Shown here: positions 1-10,600 of the stretch, one piece after another
Layout of the letters: each line of letters opens with the position of its first letter
Position numbering within the stretch: position 1 is the stretch's first letter
Made by a program: the position numbers and the translations under genes
Notes under the pieces: generated by a model
Database searches by the model: none
The model's input: the letters and a program-made list of their open reading frames with translations, nothing else
What the model was told of the DNA's origin: nothing
DNA from: Oscillospiraceae bacterium
GTDB lineage: Bacteria > Bacillota > Clostridia > Oscillospirales > Oscillospiraceae
Assembly (NCBI GenBank): GCA_021202795.1
Contig: JAJQCH010000082.1
Coordinates: 1 to 45,177 of the forward strand
DNA length: 45,177 nt
Direction of reading: 5' to 3'

Positions 1-19
1 ATTGAAGCTTTTCGCGGAT

Positions 20-47
20 GTGTTCAACTTGCACTTGCAATTTTCGA
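20..47. repeat. 28-bp terminal inverted repeat copy (left end of window)
   Basis: GTGTTCAACTTGCACTTGCAATTTTCGA matches the reverse complement of 45130-45157 at 26/28 positions; it contains the near-palindrome TTGCA-CT-TGCAA. Confidence 0.85.
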
Positions 48-106
48 GAGAAAATTGTGTGGACTTTACGAGCAAAAAAGGGTATGATTGACAGGAGGTG
101 ATTCTA

Positions 107-967
107 TTGAGATCTTTGATTCAGAAAATTGATAAGTTCTGCTATAGCCATCCCCGGTTTGGCATACCCAGGCTTATGCTGTATATTATTATCGGCAACG
201 CCGTGGTGTGGCTGTTTGGGCAGATGGACACCACGAACACCCTGTACAGTCTTCTGTATTTCGATCCGGCCCTTTTCTGCAAGGGGCAGGTGTGGCGGCT
301 GGTGACATATGCGCTGGTGCCGGAATCCAGCGGTCTGCTGTGGCTGGCCATCTCGCTGTATTTCTATTACTTCATCGGCTCCGCCCTGGAGCGGGAGTGG
401 GGCGCGGGAAAGTTCACCATTTATTATTTCTCCGGCCTTCTTATCACGGCGCTGTATTCCCTGCTTGTCTATTGGATATTCCACACAAGGATTCAGGTCA
501 CGGCGACCTATCTGAATCTGTCCCTGTTTTTTGCCTTCGCCACGCTTTGGCCGGATCAGCGGGTGCTGCTGTTTTTCTTCATCCCTATGAAAATTAAATG
601 GCTGGCCTGGATCGACGCGGCTTTCTTTGCCTATACGGTCATCGTATACCTGATAAACGGCTATGTGGCCTACGCTCTGACGCCGGTAGTGGCCATGCTG
701 GTGTATCTGCTGTTCTGCGGCCAGTGGCTGTTTGATTTCTTCCGGCCCTCTCATGCCCGCCAGCGGGCCAAGACCGTAAAATTCAAGCAGGCGGCCAAAA
801 AGATACAGCGGGAGCAGGCCAACCGGCCCTATACCAGAAAATGCGCCGTCTGCGGTCGGACGGACACGGACTACCCGAACCTGGAATTCCGTTATTGCAG
901 CCGCTGCGCCGGGTATCACTGCTTTTGCCAGGATCACATCAACAATCACATCCATTTCACAGAGTAA
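107..967 (+). CDS. Rhomboid-like multi-spanning membrane protein with C-terminal Cys/His zinc-binding tail
   Basis: Several hydrophobic segments; C-terminus CAVCGRTDTDYPNLEFRYCSRCAGYHCFCQDH. AGGAGG at 93-98 suggests the TTG at 107 is the start rather than the GTG at 98. Confidence 0.65.
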   Translation: MRSLIQKIDKFCYSHPRFGIPRLMLYIIIGNAVVWLFGQMDTTNTLYSLLYFDPALFCKGQVWRLVTYALVPESSGLLWLAISLYFYYFIGSALEREWGAGKFTIYYFSGLLITALYSLLVYWIFHTRIQVTATYLNLSLFFAFATLWPDQRVLLFFFIPMKIKWLAWIDAAFFAYTVIVYLINGYVAYALTPVVAMLVYLLFCGQWLFDFFRPSHARQRAKTVKFKQAAKKIQREQANRPYTRKCAVCGRTDTDYPNLEFRYCSRCAGYHCFCQDHINNHIHFTE

Positions 968-1002
968 TCATTCATAAAACAGAGAGAAAGAGGAGTCATC
1001 AC

Positions 1003-2574
1003 ATGGGCCGGAAGGATTTTTACCGGGGACTGTTTAAATTTGCCGTCCTCGTCGCCCTTTTGGTGTGTTTGTGCGTTTTGGTATACGACCTGGCGGGGAT
1101 GCTGGCCGAGGAGGGAACGGCCCTGGAACGGCTGACCGTCAGCGCGGCCTATACCTCGCCAACGCCTGGGCCGACGCCCTCTCCAGATCCCACGGCCACC
1201 CCTGCGCCGACCCCGGAACCCACGGCGCTGCCGGAGTTTGAGCCGGTAACGGTGGCGTCGGAGGTCATCACCAGCACGTCCATCATGGTGGACGGTGAGG
1301 TGGTGGAAAGCTACCAGGCGGACGAGGATCACTACATCGACTTCGGGGGCGCGGAGGAGTATTCCCTGCTGGACGGGATCGTCACTTTCCGGGGCAATAA
1401 CTTCCGCAACACCGCCAGCTACGGTGTGACGGAGATTACGGAGGCCGCCTTCGGGGATTACTGGGTCAATTCCACCACCGGTCTGTCGGACAACAGCGGC
1501 AGCTTTTGGGGCGGCAGCGGCTGGACGGGTCAGCCCCTGATCGTGGAGTGGCCGGCGGAGACCAAGGCCATAATGAATATGTACGACTGGGCCAAGGAGA
1601 AGGACGGTCTGGTGGAGGTTATCTACGCCACCCTGGGCGGCTATGTGTATTTCTATGACCTGGAGACAGGGGAGGCCACCCGCGACGCCCTGAACCTGGG
1701 GTATACCTTCAAGGGAGCGGGTTCTCTCGACCCCAGGGGCTATCCTCTGCTGTATCTGGGCGGCGGGGTGGTCAACGCCAGCGGCTCCGTTCCCCGCATT
1801 ATGGTGGTCAGCCTGATTGATGGGGAGGTGCTGTACACTACCGGCAACGGGGACAGCTTTGCCCCCCGCTCCTGGTACGCCTGGGACAGCTCCCCCCTGG
1901 TGGACGCGGAGACCGACCAGCTCATCTATCCGGGGGAAAACGGCGTTTTGTACTTAATCCAGCTCAATTCGGATTATGACGAGGCGGCGGGGACGCTGAC
2001 CGTCGATCCCACGGTGGTGAAATTCACCTACACCTCCACCTCGGCGGACAAATACCTTTACGGCATGGAGGACAGCGCCATCATCTGGCGGGGCTATCTG
2101 TTCATTGCGGATAACGGCGGGGATTTTCTCTGTATAGACCTGAACACCCTGACCATATGCTGGCGCTTCGACTGCCTGGACGACACCAACTGCACCGGGG
2201 TGCTGGAGGTGGACGAGACGGGCCATCCCTATGTGTACCTGTCCACGTCCTATCACCTGGGTTTCCGCAGCTATGGCACGGCGGTGGTGCCGGTGTGGAA
2301 GATCGACGCCGTCACCGGGGAGGAGCTGTGGACGGTTACGTCCGACAGCTATTCCTGGTCCTCCTCTACCTGCTTTTACGACACGGAGGGCAATGGCTAT
2401 GTGCTGTATACAAGCTGCATAAACGGCAAAATGTATCTGGTGGACGGGCTGACAGGCGACGTGCTGGACACCTTCAGCTTCGGCTGTACCATGGAGGCCA
2501 GTCCCGTGGTGTATAATAACACCGTAGTCATCGGCACCAGGGGCCAGCAGATTTACGGTATTACCTTGGAATAA
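1003..2574 (+). CDS. Membrane-anchored PQQ-like/beta-propeller repeat protein
   Basis: N-terminal TM segment, Pro/Thr-rich linker (TPGPTPSPDPTATPAPTPEPT), then repeats such as GEVLYTTGNGD, GEELWTVTSDSY and GDVLDTFSFG. The 841 start of the ORF track overlaps the upstream gene; ATG at 1003 follows AGAGGAG. Confidence 0.75.
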   Translation: MGRKDFYRGLFKFAVLVALLVCLCVLVYDLAGMLAEEGTALERLTVSAAYTSPTPGPTPSPDPTATPAPTPEPTALPEFEPVTVASEVITSTSIMVDGEVVESYQADEDHYIDFGGAEEYSLLDGIVTFRGNNFRNTASYGVTEITEAAFGDYWVNSTTGLSDNSGSFWGGSGWTGQPLIVEWPAETKAIMNMYDWAKEKDGLVEVIYATLGGYVYFYDLETGEATRDALNLGYTFKGAGSLDPRGYPLLYLGGGVVNASGSVPRIMVVSLIDGEVLYTTGNGDSFAPRSWYAWDSSPLVDAETDQLIYPGENGVLYLIQLNSDYDEAAGTLTVDPTVVKFTYTSTSADKYLYGMEDSAIIWRGYLFIADNGGDFLCIDLNTLTICWRFDCLDDTNCTGVLEVDETGHPYVYLSTSYHLGFRSYGTAVVPVWKIDAVTGEELWTVTSDSYSWSSSTCFYDTEGNGYVLYTSCINGKMYLVDGLTGDVLDTFSFGCTMEASPVVYNNTVVIGTRGQQIYGITLE

Positions 2575-2586
2575 GGAGGAAAGAGC

Positions 2587-2883
2587 ATGGCGGACAATCC
2601 TATCACAAAAGAGGAGCTTCTCAATGAGGAGCAGATGGACGGCAAGATAAACCTGTACGCACGGGTCACGGTGGCCCCCTATGGGGTTTTGGCCTATCAT
2701 GCCCACCACGGGGAGACGGAGACCTATTACATTCTCTCCGGCCAGGGGGTGTATAACGACAACGGCGAAAACCGCCCCGCCGCCCCCGGCGACGTGTTCT
2801 TCTGCCAGGATGGCGGCAGCCACGGCCTGACAAACACCGGCAGCGAACCGCTGGCGTTCATGGCGCTGATTATCAGGAAGTAG
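2587..2883 (+). CDS. Cupin domain protein
   Basis: 98 aa with AYHAHHGETETYYILSGQGVYNDNGE...PAAPGDVFFCQDGGSHGLTNTG, a typical cupin metal-site pattern. Confidence 0.85.
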   Translation: MADNPITKEELLNEEQMDGKINLYARVTVAPYGVLAYHAHHGETETYYILSGQGVYNDNGENRPAAPGDVFFCQDGGSHGLTNTGSEPLAFMALIIRK

Positions 2884-3025
2884 CCGACTGGCTGTGCCGA
2901 TTTGATTCAATCAGAAGCGCCCCGGAACAGACCCTTGTGTATCGGAACCGATACCCGGCGCACTTCAGGATGGAGCGGTGGCTAAAGCTGTATGAATTCA
3001 GAGATTTCTTAATATTCCCGTCATA

Positions 3026-3067
3026 AAAACGCTGTGCCAGACCCCGCAGGGCCTGACACAGCGTTTT
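3026..3067. terminator. Terminator hairpin between convergent genes
   Basis: AAAACGCTGTGCCAG ... CTGACACAGCGTTTT, a 15-bp stem with one non-Watson-Crick position and A/T tracts on both sides. Confidence 0.75.
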
Positions 3068-3091
3068 GTCGATTCCGTATGGTTATGTTTC

Positions 3092-4321
3092 TTACAGCTC
3101 GAATATACCTGCGATGTCCATGGTGTCCGTCCCGAAGCCGTCGTTCCAGACGGCGCCGTCCTGAGCGGCGGTGGTGTATTCATTCAGGAGGTTTGAGAAG
3201 GTCTCATTGGCGATGTAATAGCGCAGGGTGTAGGAGACGTAGCTGCTGTTGACGCCATAAATCGCGTCGCCGTCTATGGGAATACGCAGGATGATGTGAT
3301 AGCCATAGCTGGACTCCACGATCTCGCTGAGCTGGTATTCCTCCAGCGCCTCCACGGCGTCCTCAAATTCCTCTACCATTTCGCCGTCCGTAAAGATGTA
3401 TCCGTCGGGATAGTAGACATAGCCGGTGTCCTCGGTGTATTCTGCCATCAGCTCGTCGAACAGGGCGAGCATTTCCTCCTGATCCTCCACGGCGGTGAGC
3501 TGGTCATACAGCTCCTGGATGGTGGCCTCCTGCTCGGCGATCTCCTCGTCAGTCAGGGCCTCGCCGGTGCTGGAATCCACAGTCATCAGCAGGATATGCT
3601 TCGCCGCCATCAGACCGTTCTCTTCGGCATAGGCGGCCACCTCCTCATCGGTGATGGCGGAGCCATCCTCGCCGTAGAGGTAGATGAACAGATCCTCGTC
3701 CAGATACTGGATCATGTTGAGATAGTTATACAGATCCATGTCCATGAACTGCTCGGAAAGATATTCCTCGAAAGCGGCGATTTCCTCGTCCGTTACCTCG
3801 CCGTCTCCGTCTCCGGCATAGGTGTCCACGTCGGACTGGTAGACGCTCTCCATCTCCGCTTCGTCCTCCTCGTCCAAGGCAATGCCGTATTCCTCGGCCA
3901 GGGCCTCTACCGCCCGGTATTGGGCAATGGCGCTCTGGGCGTTGAGGATGACCACCTCCGCGTTGGTATAGCTGGAGGACAGCTCATAGCTGTCCCAGCC
4001 GGAGAGCGTCAGTCCATAATAGCTGGCCAGGTATTCCACATAGGATGTATAATAATTCAGCCAATAGTAATACTCCCGCCATGTCACGTCAGAGCCGTTC
4101 ACCGTTCCAACGATTTCGTCTCCGTCAAAAGCGGCGTAGCCCAGGGCTGTAACTTCCTCGGCGTCAGAGCCGTCGGGAACGGAGGCGTCCGGCGCTGTGG
4201 TTGCCTCGGTGGCGGCGGCTTCGTCGTCCCCGGAGTAGGTCTCGATCTTGCTGCTGCTGCATCCTGCTATGGACAGGATCATGCACAGGCATAGCGCAAG
4301 CGCTGTGAGCTTTTTTGTCAT
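3092..4321 (-). CDS. Peptidylprolyl isomerase/foldase lipoprotein (PrsA/SurA-like)
   Basis: Lipobox signal LCMILSIAGCSSS, GTVNGSDVTWREYYYW, and a parvulin-like stretch AKHILLMTVDSSTGEALTDEEIAEQ...SEIVESSYGYHIILRI. Confidence 0.8.
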   Translation of the reverse strand: MTKKLTALALCLCMILSIAGCSSSKIETYSGDDEAAATEATTAPDASVPDGSDAEEVTALGYAAFDGDEIVGTVNGSDVTWREYYYWLNYYTSYVEYLASYYGLTLSGWDSYELSSSYTNAEVVILNAQSAIAQYRAVEALAEEYGIALDEEDEAEMESVYQSDVDTYAGDGDGEVTDEEIAAFEEYLSEQFMDMDLYNYLNMIQYLDEDLFIYLYGEDGSAITDEEVAAYAEENGLMAAKHILLMTVDSSTGEALTDEEIAEQEATIQELYDQLTAVEDQEEMLALFDELMAEYTEDTGYVYYPDGYIFTDGEMVEEFEDAVEALEEYQLSEIVESSYGYHIILRIPIDGDAIYGVNSSYVSYTLRYYIANETFSNLLNEYTTAAQDGAVWNDGFGTDTMDIAGIFEL

Positions 4322-4520
4322 TGGTTTCTCCTTTGCAAAAATCGGTTTCGTTTTGGCGACTTCTTATTATAATCGCTTTCGCGCCATTTGTAAAATAAAA
4401 TTTCCGAAAGCTGCTGCCGGGAGTACAAAAAGATGTATGTTTTCATCATTTTCCACTGAATATTCAACAATTTTTACCTTGATATACGTTTTGTAATGAG
4501 ACTATATTATCAGGTTTTCC

Positions 4521-4548
4521 TTGACATACGCGGAAAAAATGGTAAGAT
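4521..4548 (+). promoter_or_regulatory. SigA-type promoter
   Basis: TTGACA (4521-4526), 16-nt spacer, TAAGAT (4543-4548), upstream of CDS 4593. Confidence 0.55.
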
Positions 4549-4592
4549 GATACCGTTAACGCAATAACAAAAATGGAAGGAGAATTTTACCT

Positions 4593-5234
4593 GTGAAAAA
4601 ATCTGTTTTTCGTTTCCTGGCTCTGGCTCTGGCCCTGTGCTGCCTGATGGGTGTGGCCGCCTTCGCCTCCGGGGAGGCCTCCGGCGAGGTGGAGGCCGAT
4701 TCCCTGCCCCCGGTGGAGGACACGGTAGACGCCTATACCTCCGCCTCTACCACCCGTACCCTGCTGGAGGATGACGACTTGCAGCTCGCCATCGCGGAGC
4801 TGGCCTCCGTCTCCGATGATCTGGCCACCGCCGCCGACGCCGCTGCCTCCGGCTACGAGGCTCCCGCTGACGCCGTTATCGCCCAGGTTATGTCCGTGAA
4901 CGACGAGGGATCTGTCAGCCTCAGCACTATCCACGCCTGGAAGGTGGATTCCGACGGGGAGGAGGCCACCGTCACCATCGTCATGACCGACGGCCAGACC
5001 ATCCGCAACCTGATCGAGGAGGGCGACCGGGGAACCATTCTGGTTCACGCCGACCAGTATTACATCCTCCATGTGGAGACCGAGTCCGTCACCGCCCTGG
5101 AATACAGCGACGACGCCTATGAAAACGGCGCTTTCAACATCGACTACTCCGGCGCGGAAAATCAGCTCACTGAGTACACTGTCACCCTTAAAATCTACGC
5201 CCTGGAAAGCTCCATGGTCTTCATGTTCGACTGA
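4593..5234 (+). CDS. Secreted protein of unknown function
   Basis: N-terminal signal peptide MKKSVFRFLALALALCCLMGVAAFA, then an acidic Ala-rich mature region. Confidence 0.65.
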   Translation: MKKSVFRFLALALALCCLMGVAAFASGEASGEVEADSLPPVEDTVDAYTSASTTRTLLEDDDLQLAIAELASVSDDLATAADAAASGYEAPADAVIAQVMSVNDEGSVSLSTIHAWKVDSDGEEATVTIVMTDGQTIRNLIEEGDRGTILVHADQYYILHVETESVTALEYSDDAYENGAFNIDYSGAENQLTEYTVTLKIYALESSMVFMFD

Positions 5235-5251
5235 GTCTTTTTAACGGGAAA

Positions 5252-5295
5252 AACAAAATGAGAGCGGTTCCGCTGGGAACTGCCCTCGTTTTGTT
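5252..5295. terminator. Bidirectional terminator between convergent genes
   Basis: AACAAAATGAGAGCGGTTCC-gctg-GGAACTGCCCTCGTTTTGTT, a 20-bp imperfect stem with A/T-rich base. Confidence 0.75.
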
Positions 5296-5318
5296 ATAAG
5301 TGATGAAATTGCAGATGA

Positions 5319-6995
5319 TTATTCGACGCTAATCATGTAGTAATAGACCGGCTGGCCGCCGCGAATCAGGCAGGTCTCCGTGTCGGGGAAGCTGTTGCCA
5401 AGGGCGGAGGAGAAGCTCTCCGCGTCGTTTTCGGCTACGTCCTGTCCGTAGTAGACGGTGACGAACTCCGGCTCCAGAGGGGAGATGGTCGGGCCGAGAC
5501 TGGACACCAACTCGTCCGTGCTGGCAAAGGAGCCGACCAGCGCGCCGTCCATTAATGTAAGAAATTCTCCGGCGCGGATGGCGTGACCGTCGAACTCCGA
5601 ATCGCGGGCGGCGTATGTTACCTGAATGGTATGGACGGTGCTGATGGCGTCCGTAAATTCCGCCTGAAGCTGCTCCGGGGTGCTGTCCGGGGACAGGCGC
5701 ATCATAGCGCTGATGCCCTGAGGGACTGTGCGGGAGGGGATAACGATGACCTTTTTCGGCGTCAGAGGCGCGCACTGCTCCGCAGCCATGATGATGTTTT
5801 TATTGTTGGGGAACACGAACACGGTTTCCGCCGGGGTCAGATTCACAGCCCGGAGGATGTCCTCTGTGGAGGGGTTCATGGTTTGACCGCCGGAGACGAT
5901 ACCGTCCGCGCCGAGCTGGCGGAACAGCTCCTCCAGGCCGTCTCCCGCGCAGACACATACAGTCCCGATGGGCTTTTCCGCCGGGACGGGCTTGGGGATG
6001 GGCTGATTTTCCGGCTCTGCCGGAGCTTCTGTCGACGCGGAGGCCTCCTCCTGGGCCTGGGCCTCCAGAGAAGTGTGCTGCTCCCGCATATTCTCGATTT
6101 TTGTGGTCAGCAGGGGGCCGTAGGTCAGAGCCTGGGTCAACACCCAGCCCGGCGCGTTGGTATGGACATGGACTTTTATGATTTCCGCGTCGTCCACCAT
6201 GACGATGCTGTCGCCGATGTTTTCCAGATAGGCCCACAGCAAATCGGGGCTTTTGGCCGTGCCGGATTTGCGGACGATAAACTCCGTGCAGTAGGTATAT
6301 TTGATGTCCTCCGTGGCGAAGGCTGTGAAATCGGCCTTGGCCTTGGCGGCGCCGCTACCGGGGTTCTGGTTCACCGTTACCCGGCCCTCCAGATAGCCCA
6401 GCATGGCCTCCAGCATCAGGACGTAGCCATACCCGCCGGCGTCGATCACGCCCGCCTTTTTCAGCACCGGGTTTTGGTTCACGGTGCCGTCCAGAGCGGT
6501 CTTGGCTCCTTCCACGGCGGCATAGAGCATCTCCTCGAAGTTTTCGGATTCCTTGGCCTTGGCGTTGGCGGCCTCCGCCGCCATACGGCTGACGGTCAGA
6601 ATGGTACCTTCCGCCGGCTTCATCACCGCCTTATAGGCGGATTCCACGCCGGTGGTCATGGCCCTGGCGTATTCGGCGGCGGTGGCGGTCTCCAGCTTTT
6701 TCAGGCCCTTGGACAGACCCCGGAACAGCAGGGACAATATGACGCCGGAGTTGCCCCTGGCTCCCCGCAGGAGAGCGGAGGCCACCCGGTCGGCGGTGGC
6801 GGTCACGGTGGTGGCCTCCTTCCGTCGCAGGTCGGCGGCAGCGGAGCCGAGGGTCAGGCGCATATTGGCCCCCGTGTCCCCGTCCGGAACGGGGAATACG
6901 TTCAGCTCATTGATGGCCTGTTCGTTTGCTTCCAGGGCGTCGTAGGCGCACAGAACCATGTTCCGCAGCGCGGCGCCGTCTATGTGTTCTCTCAA
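5319..6995 (-). CDS. DAK2/DegV-like protein, YloV/FakA family
   Basis: NELNVFPVPDGDTGANMRLT...GARGNSGVILSLLFRGL...DAGGYGYVLMLEAMLGYLEG, the hallmark DAK2 (YloV) sequence, followed by the DegV-like C-terminal part. Confidence 0.92.
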   Translation of the reverse strand: MREHIDGAALRNMVLCAYDALEANEQAINELNVFPVPDGDTGANMRLTLGSAAADLRRKEATTVTATADRVASALLRGARGNSGVILSLLFRGLSKGLKKLETATAAEYARAMTTGVESAYKAVMKPAEGTILTVSRMAAEAANAKAKESENFEEMLYAAVEGAKTALDGTVNQNPVLKKAGVIDAGGYGYVLMLEAMLGYLEGRVTVNQNPGSGAAKAKADFTAFATEDIKYTYCTEFIVRKSGTAKSPDLLWAYLENIGDSIVMVDDAEIIKVHVHTNAPGWVLTQALTYGPLLTTKIENMREQHTSLEAQAQEEASASTEAPAEPENQPIPKPVPAEKPIGTVCVCAGDGLEELFRQLGADGIVSGGQTMNPSTEDILRAVNLTPAETVFVFPNNKNIIMAAEQCAPLTPKKVIVIPSRTVPQGISAMMRLSPDSTPEQLQAEFTDAISTVHTIQVTYAARDSEFDGHAIRAGEFLTLMDGALVGSFASTDELVSSLGPTISPLEPEFVTVYYGQDVAENDAESFSSALGNSFPDTETCLIRGGQPVYYYMISVE

Positions 6996-7056
6996 AGTTT
7001 TCTACCTCTAAATCGCTAGATTCGCAAGTTTCAGTTTCCGTGCGGGAAACGGGGCC

Positions 7057-7404
7057 TCAATCCCGGTTCATAGAGTCGATGAATACGTTTACCTGGCTGA
7101 CGGGAACGCCCGTGGTGACTGTTACCTTATAGGCTACCTCTGCAATAATGCTGGTGGACAGGGCATAAAGGTTTACCCCGTGATCTACCACGATGTGCAG
7201 ATCCACAATCAGGGAGTTGTCCTCCTCAAAGCGCACTTCTACGCCCTTAGACATAGACTCCGGGCTGAGGAGCTGCCAAATGCCGCTGCCCCGTCCGGCC
7301 ATGCCCTTGACGCCGAAGCAGCTAGAGGCCGCGTCGCCCACGATGGTGGTGAATACATCGGTGGAGATGTCGATGATACCCTTCTCGCTGGCTTTCCGAA
7401 TCAA
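7057..7404 (-). CDS. Asp23/Gls24 family envelope stress response protein
   Basis: VEVRFEEDNSLIVDLHIVVDHGVNLYALSTSIIAEVAYKVTVTTGVPVSQVNVFIDSM; it sits immediately upstream of the yloV-like gene, a known gene neighbourhood. Confidence 0.9.
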   Translation of the reverse strand: MIRKASEKGIIDISTDVFTTIVGDAASSCFGVKGMAGRGSGIWQLLSPESMSKGVEVRFEEDNSLIVDLHIVVDHGVNLYALSTSIIAEVAYKVTVTTGVPVSQVNVFIDSMNRD

Positions 7405-7691
7405 GATGAAAGACCCCCTTTGTGAGATGATTGAAAGGCTTATATTCGCAAGTATTTAAACCGCGCCGCGCGGGGCGGACGCAGGAAAAATCCTATTACA
7501 GGCCCGCTTAATAGTAAAAGGCTATTGGCTATTATAACGCATTCAGGACGCTTTCACAAGAAAAATTTTACGGTGGGAGAACATGACAATTATAAAACTC
7601 TTTTCAAAGGCGTTGGTTTGTGTTAAAATAACGATGAGAGTATGTGTATTTTATTGTCTGATTGAAAACTTTTTTAAAAGGAGATGCGCCT

Positions 7692-10600
7692 ATGTCCAGA
7701 GCCAAGAAAACAATGGACGGAAACAACGCTGCCGCCCATGTGTCCTATGCGTACACCGAGGTGGCCGCGATTTATCCCATCACGCCGTCCAGTCCTATGG
7801 CGGACTTTGTGGATCAGTGGGCTGCTGCCGGTCAGAAAAACCTGTTCGGAACCACCGTGAAGGTGCAGGAAATGCAGGCGGAGTCCGGCGCGGCGGGCGC
7901 CGTCCACGGCAGCCTGAACGCCGGCGCCCTGACCACCACCTATACGGCCAGCCAGGGTCTGCTTCTGATGATCCCCAATATGTACAAGATCGCGGCGGAG
8001 CTGCTGCCGACGGTGTTCCATGTATCCGCCCGCGCCGTGGCGAGCCACGCGCTGTCTATCTTCGGAGACCATTCGGACATCTATGCCTGCCGTCAGACCG
8101 GCTTTGCCATGCTGGCGGAGACGAACCCCCAGGAGGTCATGGATCTGTCCCCTGTGGCCCATCTGGCGGCCCTGAAGGGGCGCGTGCCTTTTATTAACTT
8201 CTTCGACGGCTTCCGCACCTCCCACGAGCTGCAGAAGATCGAGGTGTGGGACTATGAGGATCTGCGGGATATGCTGGATATGGCCGATGTGGAGGCCTTC
8301 CGCGCCCGCGCCCTGAACCCGGAGCGCCCCGTCATGCGGGGCAGCCACGAAAACGGAGACATCTTCTTCCAGAACCGTGAGGCGGCCAACCGTTACTATG
8401 AGGCCGTACCCGGCATTGTGGAGGAGTGCATGGGCAAAATTAACGCAAAGCTCGGCACCGACTACAAGCTGTTTAACTACTACGGCGCGCCGGATGCGGA
8501 TCGGGTCATCGTGGCCATGGGTTCCATCTGCGATGTGGCGGAGGAGGTCATCGACTATCTGAACGCCCGCGGCGAGAAGGTGGGCATCGTGAAGGTGCGT
8601 CTGTATCGGCCCTTTGCCGCCGATCGGCTGCTGGAGGCCATTCCCGCAACCTGCAGGAAGCTTGCCGTTCTCGACCGCACCAAGGAACCTGGCGCTCAGG
8701 GCGAGCCGCTGTATATGGACGTGGTCATGGCGCTGGCCAACGCGGGCCGCACAGGCATCCAGGTGACAGGAGGCCGCTACGGCCTTGGCTCCAAGGATAC
8801 CCCGCCCTCCAGCGTGTTCGCCGTATATGAGGAGCTGAAAAAGGATCAGCCCAAGCGCCAGTTCACCATCGGCATCGTGGACGACGTGACCGAGCTGTCC
8901 CTGCCGGAGGTTCCCGCCCCCGACACCGCCCCGGAGGGAACCATTCAGTGCAAGTTCTGGGGCCTCGGCGGCGATGGCACAGTGGGCGCGAACAAGAACT
9001 CCATTAAAATCATCGGCGACTATACGGACAAGTTCGTCCAGGCGTATTTCCAATACGACTCCAAGAAGACCGGCGGCGTCACCATCAGCCATCTGCGCTT
9101 CGGCGACAAGCCCATCAAGAGTCCCTACTACATATCCAAGGCGGACTTTGTGGCCTGCCACAACCCCTCCTATGTGGACAAGGGCTTTAAGATGGTGCAG
9201 GACGTGAAGCCCGGCGGCGTGTTCCTCATCAACTGCCAGTGGAAGCCGGAGGAGCTGGACAAGCACCTGGACGGCGCCGCCCGGCGGTATATCGCCCAGA
9301 ATAACATCCAGCTCTATATCATCGACGCCATCGATCTGGCCATCGAGATCGGCATGGGCAAGCGCACCAACACCATCCTCCAGTCCGCCTTCTTCACCCT
9401 GGCGAAGGTAATGCCTGGGGAGGAGGCCATTGCCCACATGAAGGAGGCCGCCACCAAGAGCTACCGCAAGAAGGGCCAGGACATTGTGGACATGAACCAC
9501 AAGGCCATCGACCTGGGGGCCAACGCCTTTGTGAAGATCGATGTTCCCGCCTCCTGGGCCGACTGCCCGGACACCCCCGACCCGGAGATCCATCCCGACA
9601 GGCCGGAGGTCATGAAGATGGTCAAGGAAATCCTGACCCCCGTGGATCGGATGGACGGCGACAGTCTGCCCGTTTCCGTGTTCATGGATCACGTAGACGG
9701 CACCTTCCAGCTCAGCGCCTCCGCCCATGAGAAGCGGGGCGTGGCCGTCACCGTACCCCGCTGGGACAGCGAGAAGTGCATCCAGTGCAACCGCTGCGCC
9801 TATGTCTGCCCCCATGCCACCATCCGCCCCTTCGCGCTGACGGAGGAGGAGGCTGCCAACGCCCCCGCCGCCGCGAAGATCGCTCCCTGGAAGGCCGGCA
9901 AGGGCAAGGGCGTCTATCAGTTCACCATGGCCGTGAGTCCCCTGGACTGCATGGGCTGCGGCGTCTGCGTCGGCGTGTGTCCCACTCAGGCCATCACCAT
10001 GGTACCCCGTGAGGAGGAGCAGCCCCAGGAGGCCGTGTGGGATTACATGGTGGACAGCGTCGCCCAGAAGGAGGAGCTGTTCGACATGACCGTGAAGGGC
10101 AGCCAGTTCCACCAGCCTCTGCTGGAGTTCTCCGGTTCCTGCGCCGGCTGCGCAGAGACCAGCTATGCCCGCCTGATCACCCAGGTCTGCGGCGACAGAA
10201 TGTATATCTCCAACGCCACCGGCTGCTCGTCCATCTGGGGCGGCCCGGCGGCTACCAGCCCCTATACCGTCACCAAGGAGGGGCGCGGCCCCGCCTGGGT
10301 CAACTCCCTGTTTGAGGATAACGCGGAGCATGGCTTCGGCCTGTATCTGGGCCAGAAGGCCATCCGCGACCGCATGAAGGGCGTTGTGGAGGAAGTGGCG
10401 GCCAACGGCAAGGTGGACGCCATCCGCCAGGCGGCCCAGGAGTACCTGGACACCTATAACGACGGCCCCGCCAACGACGCGGCCACCCGCAAGCTGGTGG
10501 CGGCGGTGGAAAGCTCCGGCTGCGGCGGCGAGCATTGCCAGGAAATTTTGAAGAACAAGGAATACCTCTCCAAGAAGTCCGTCTGGATCTTCGGCGGCGA

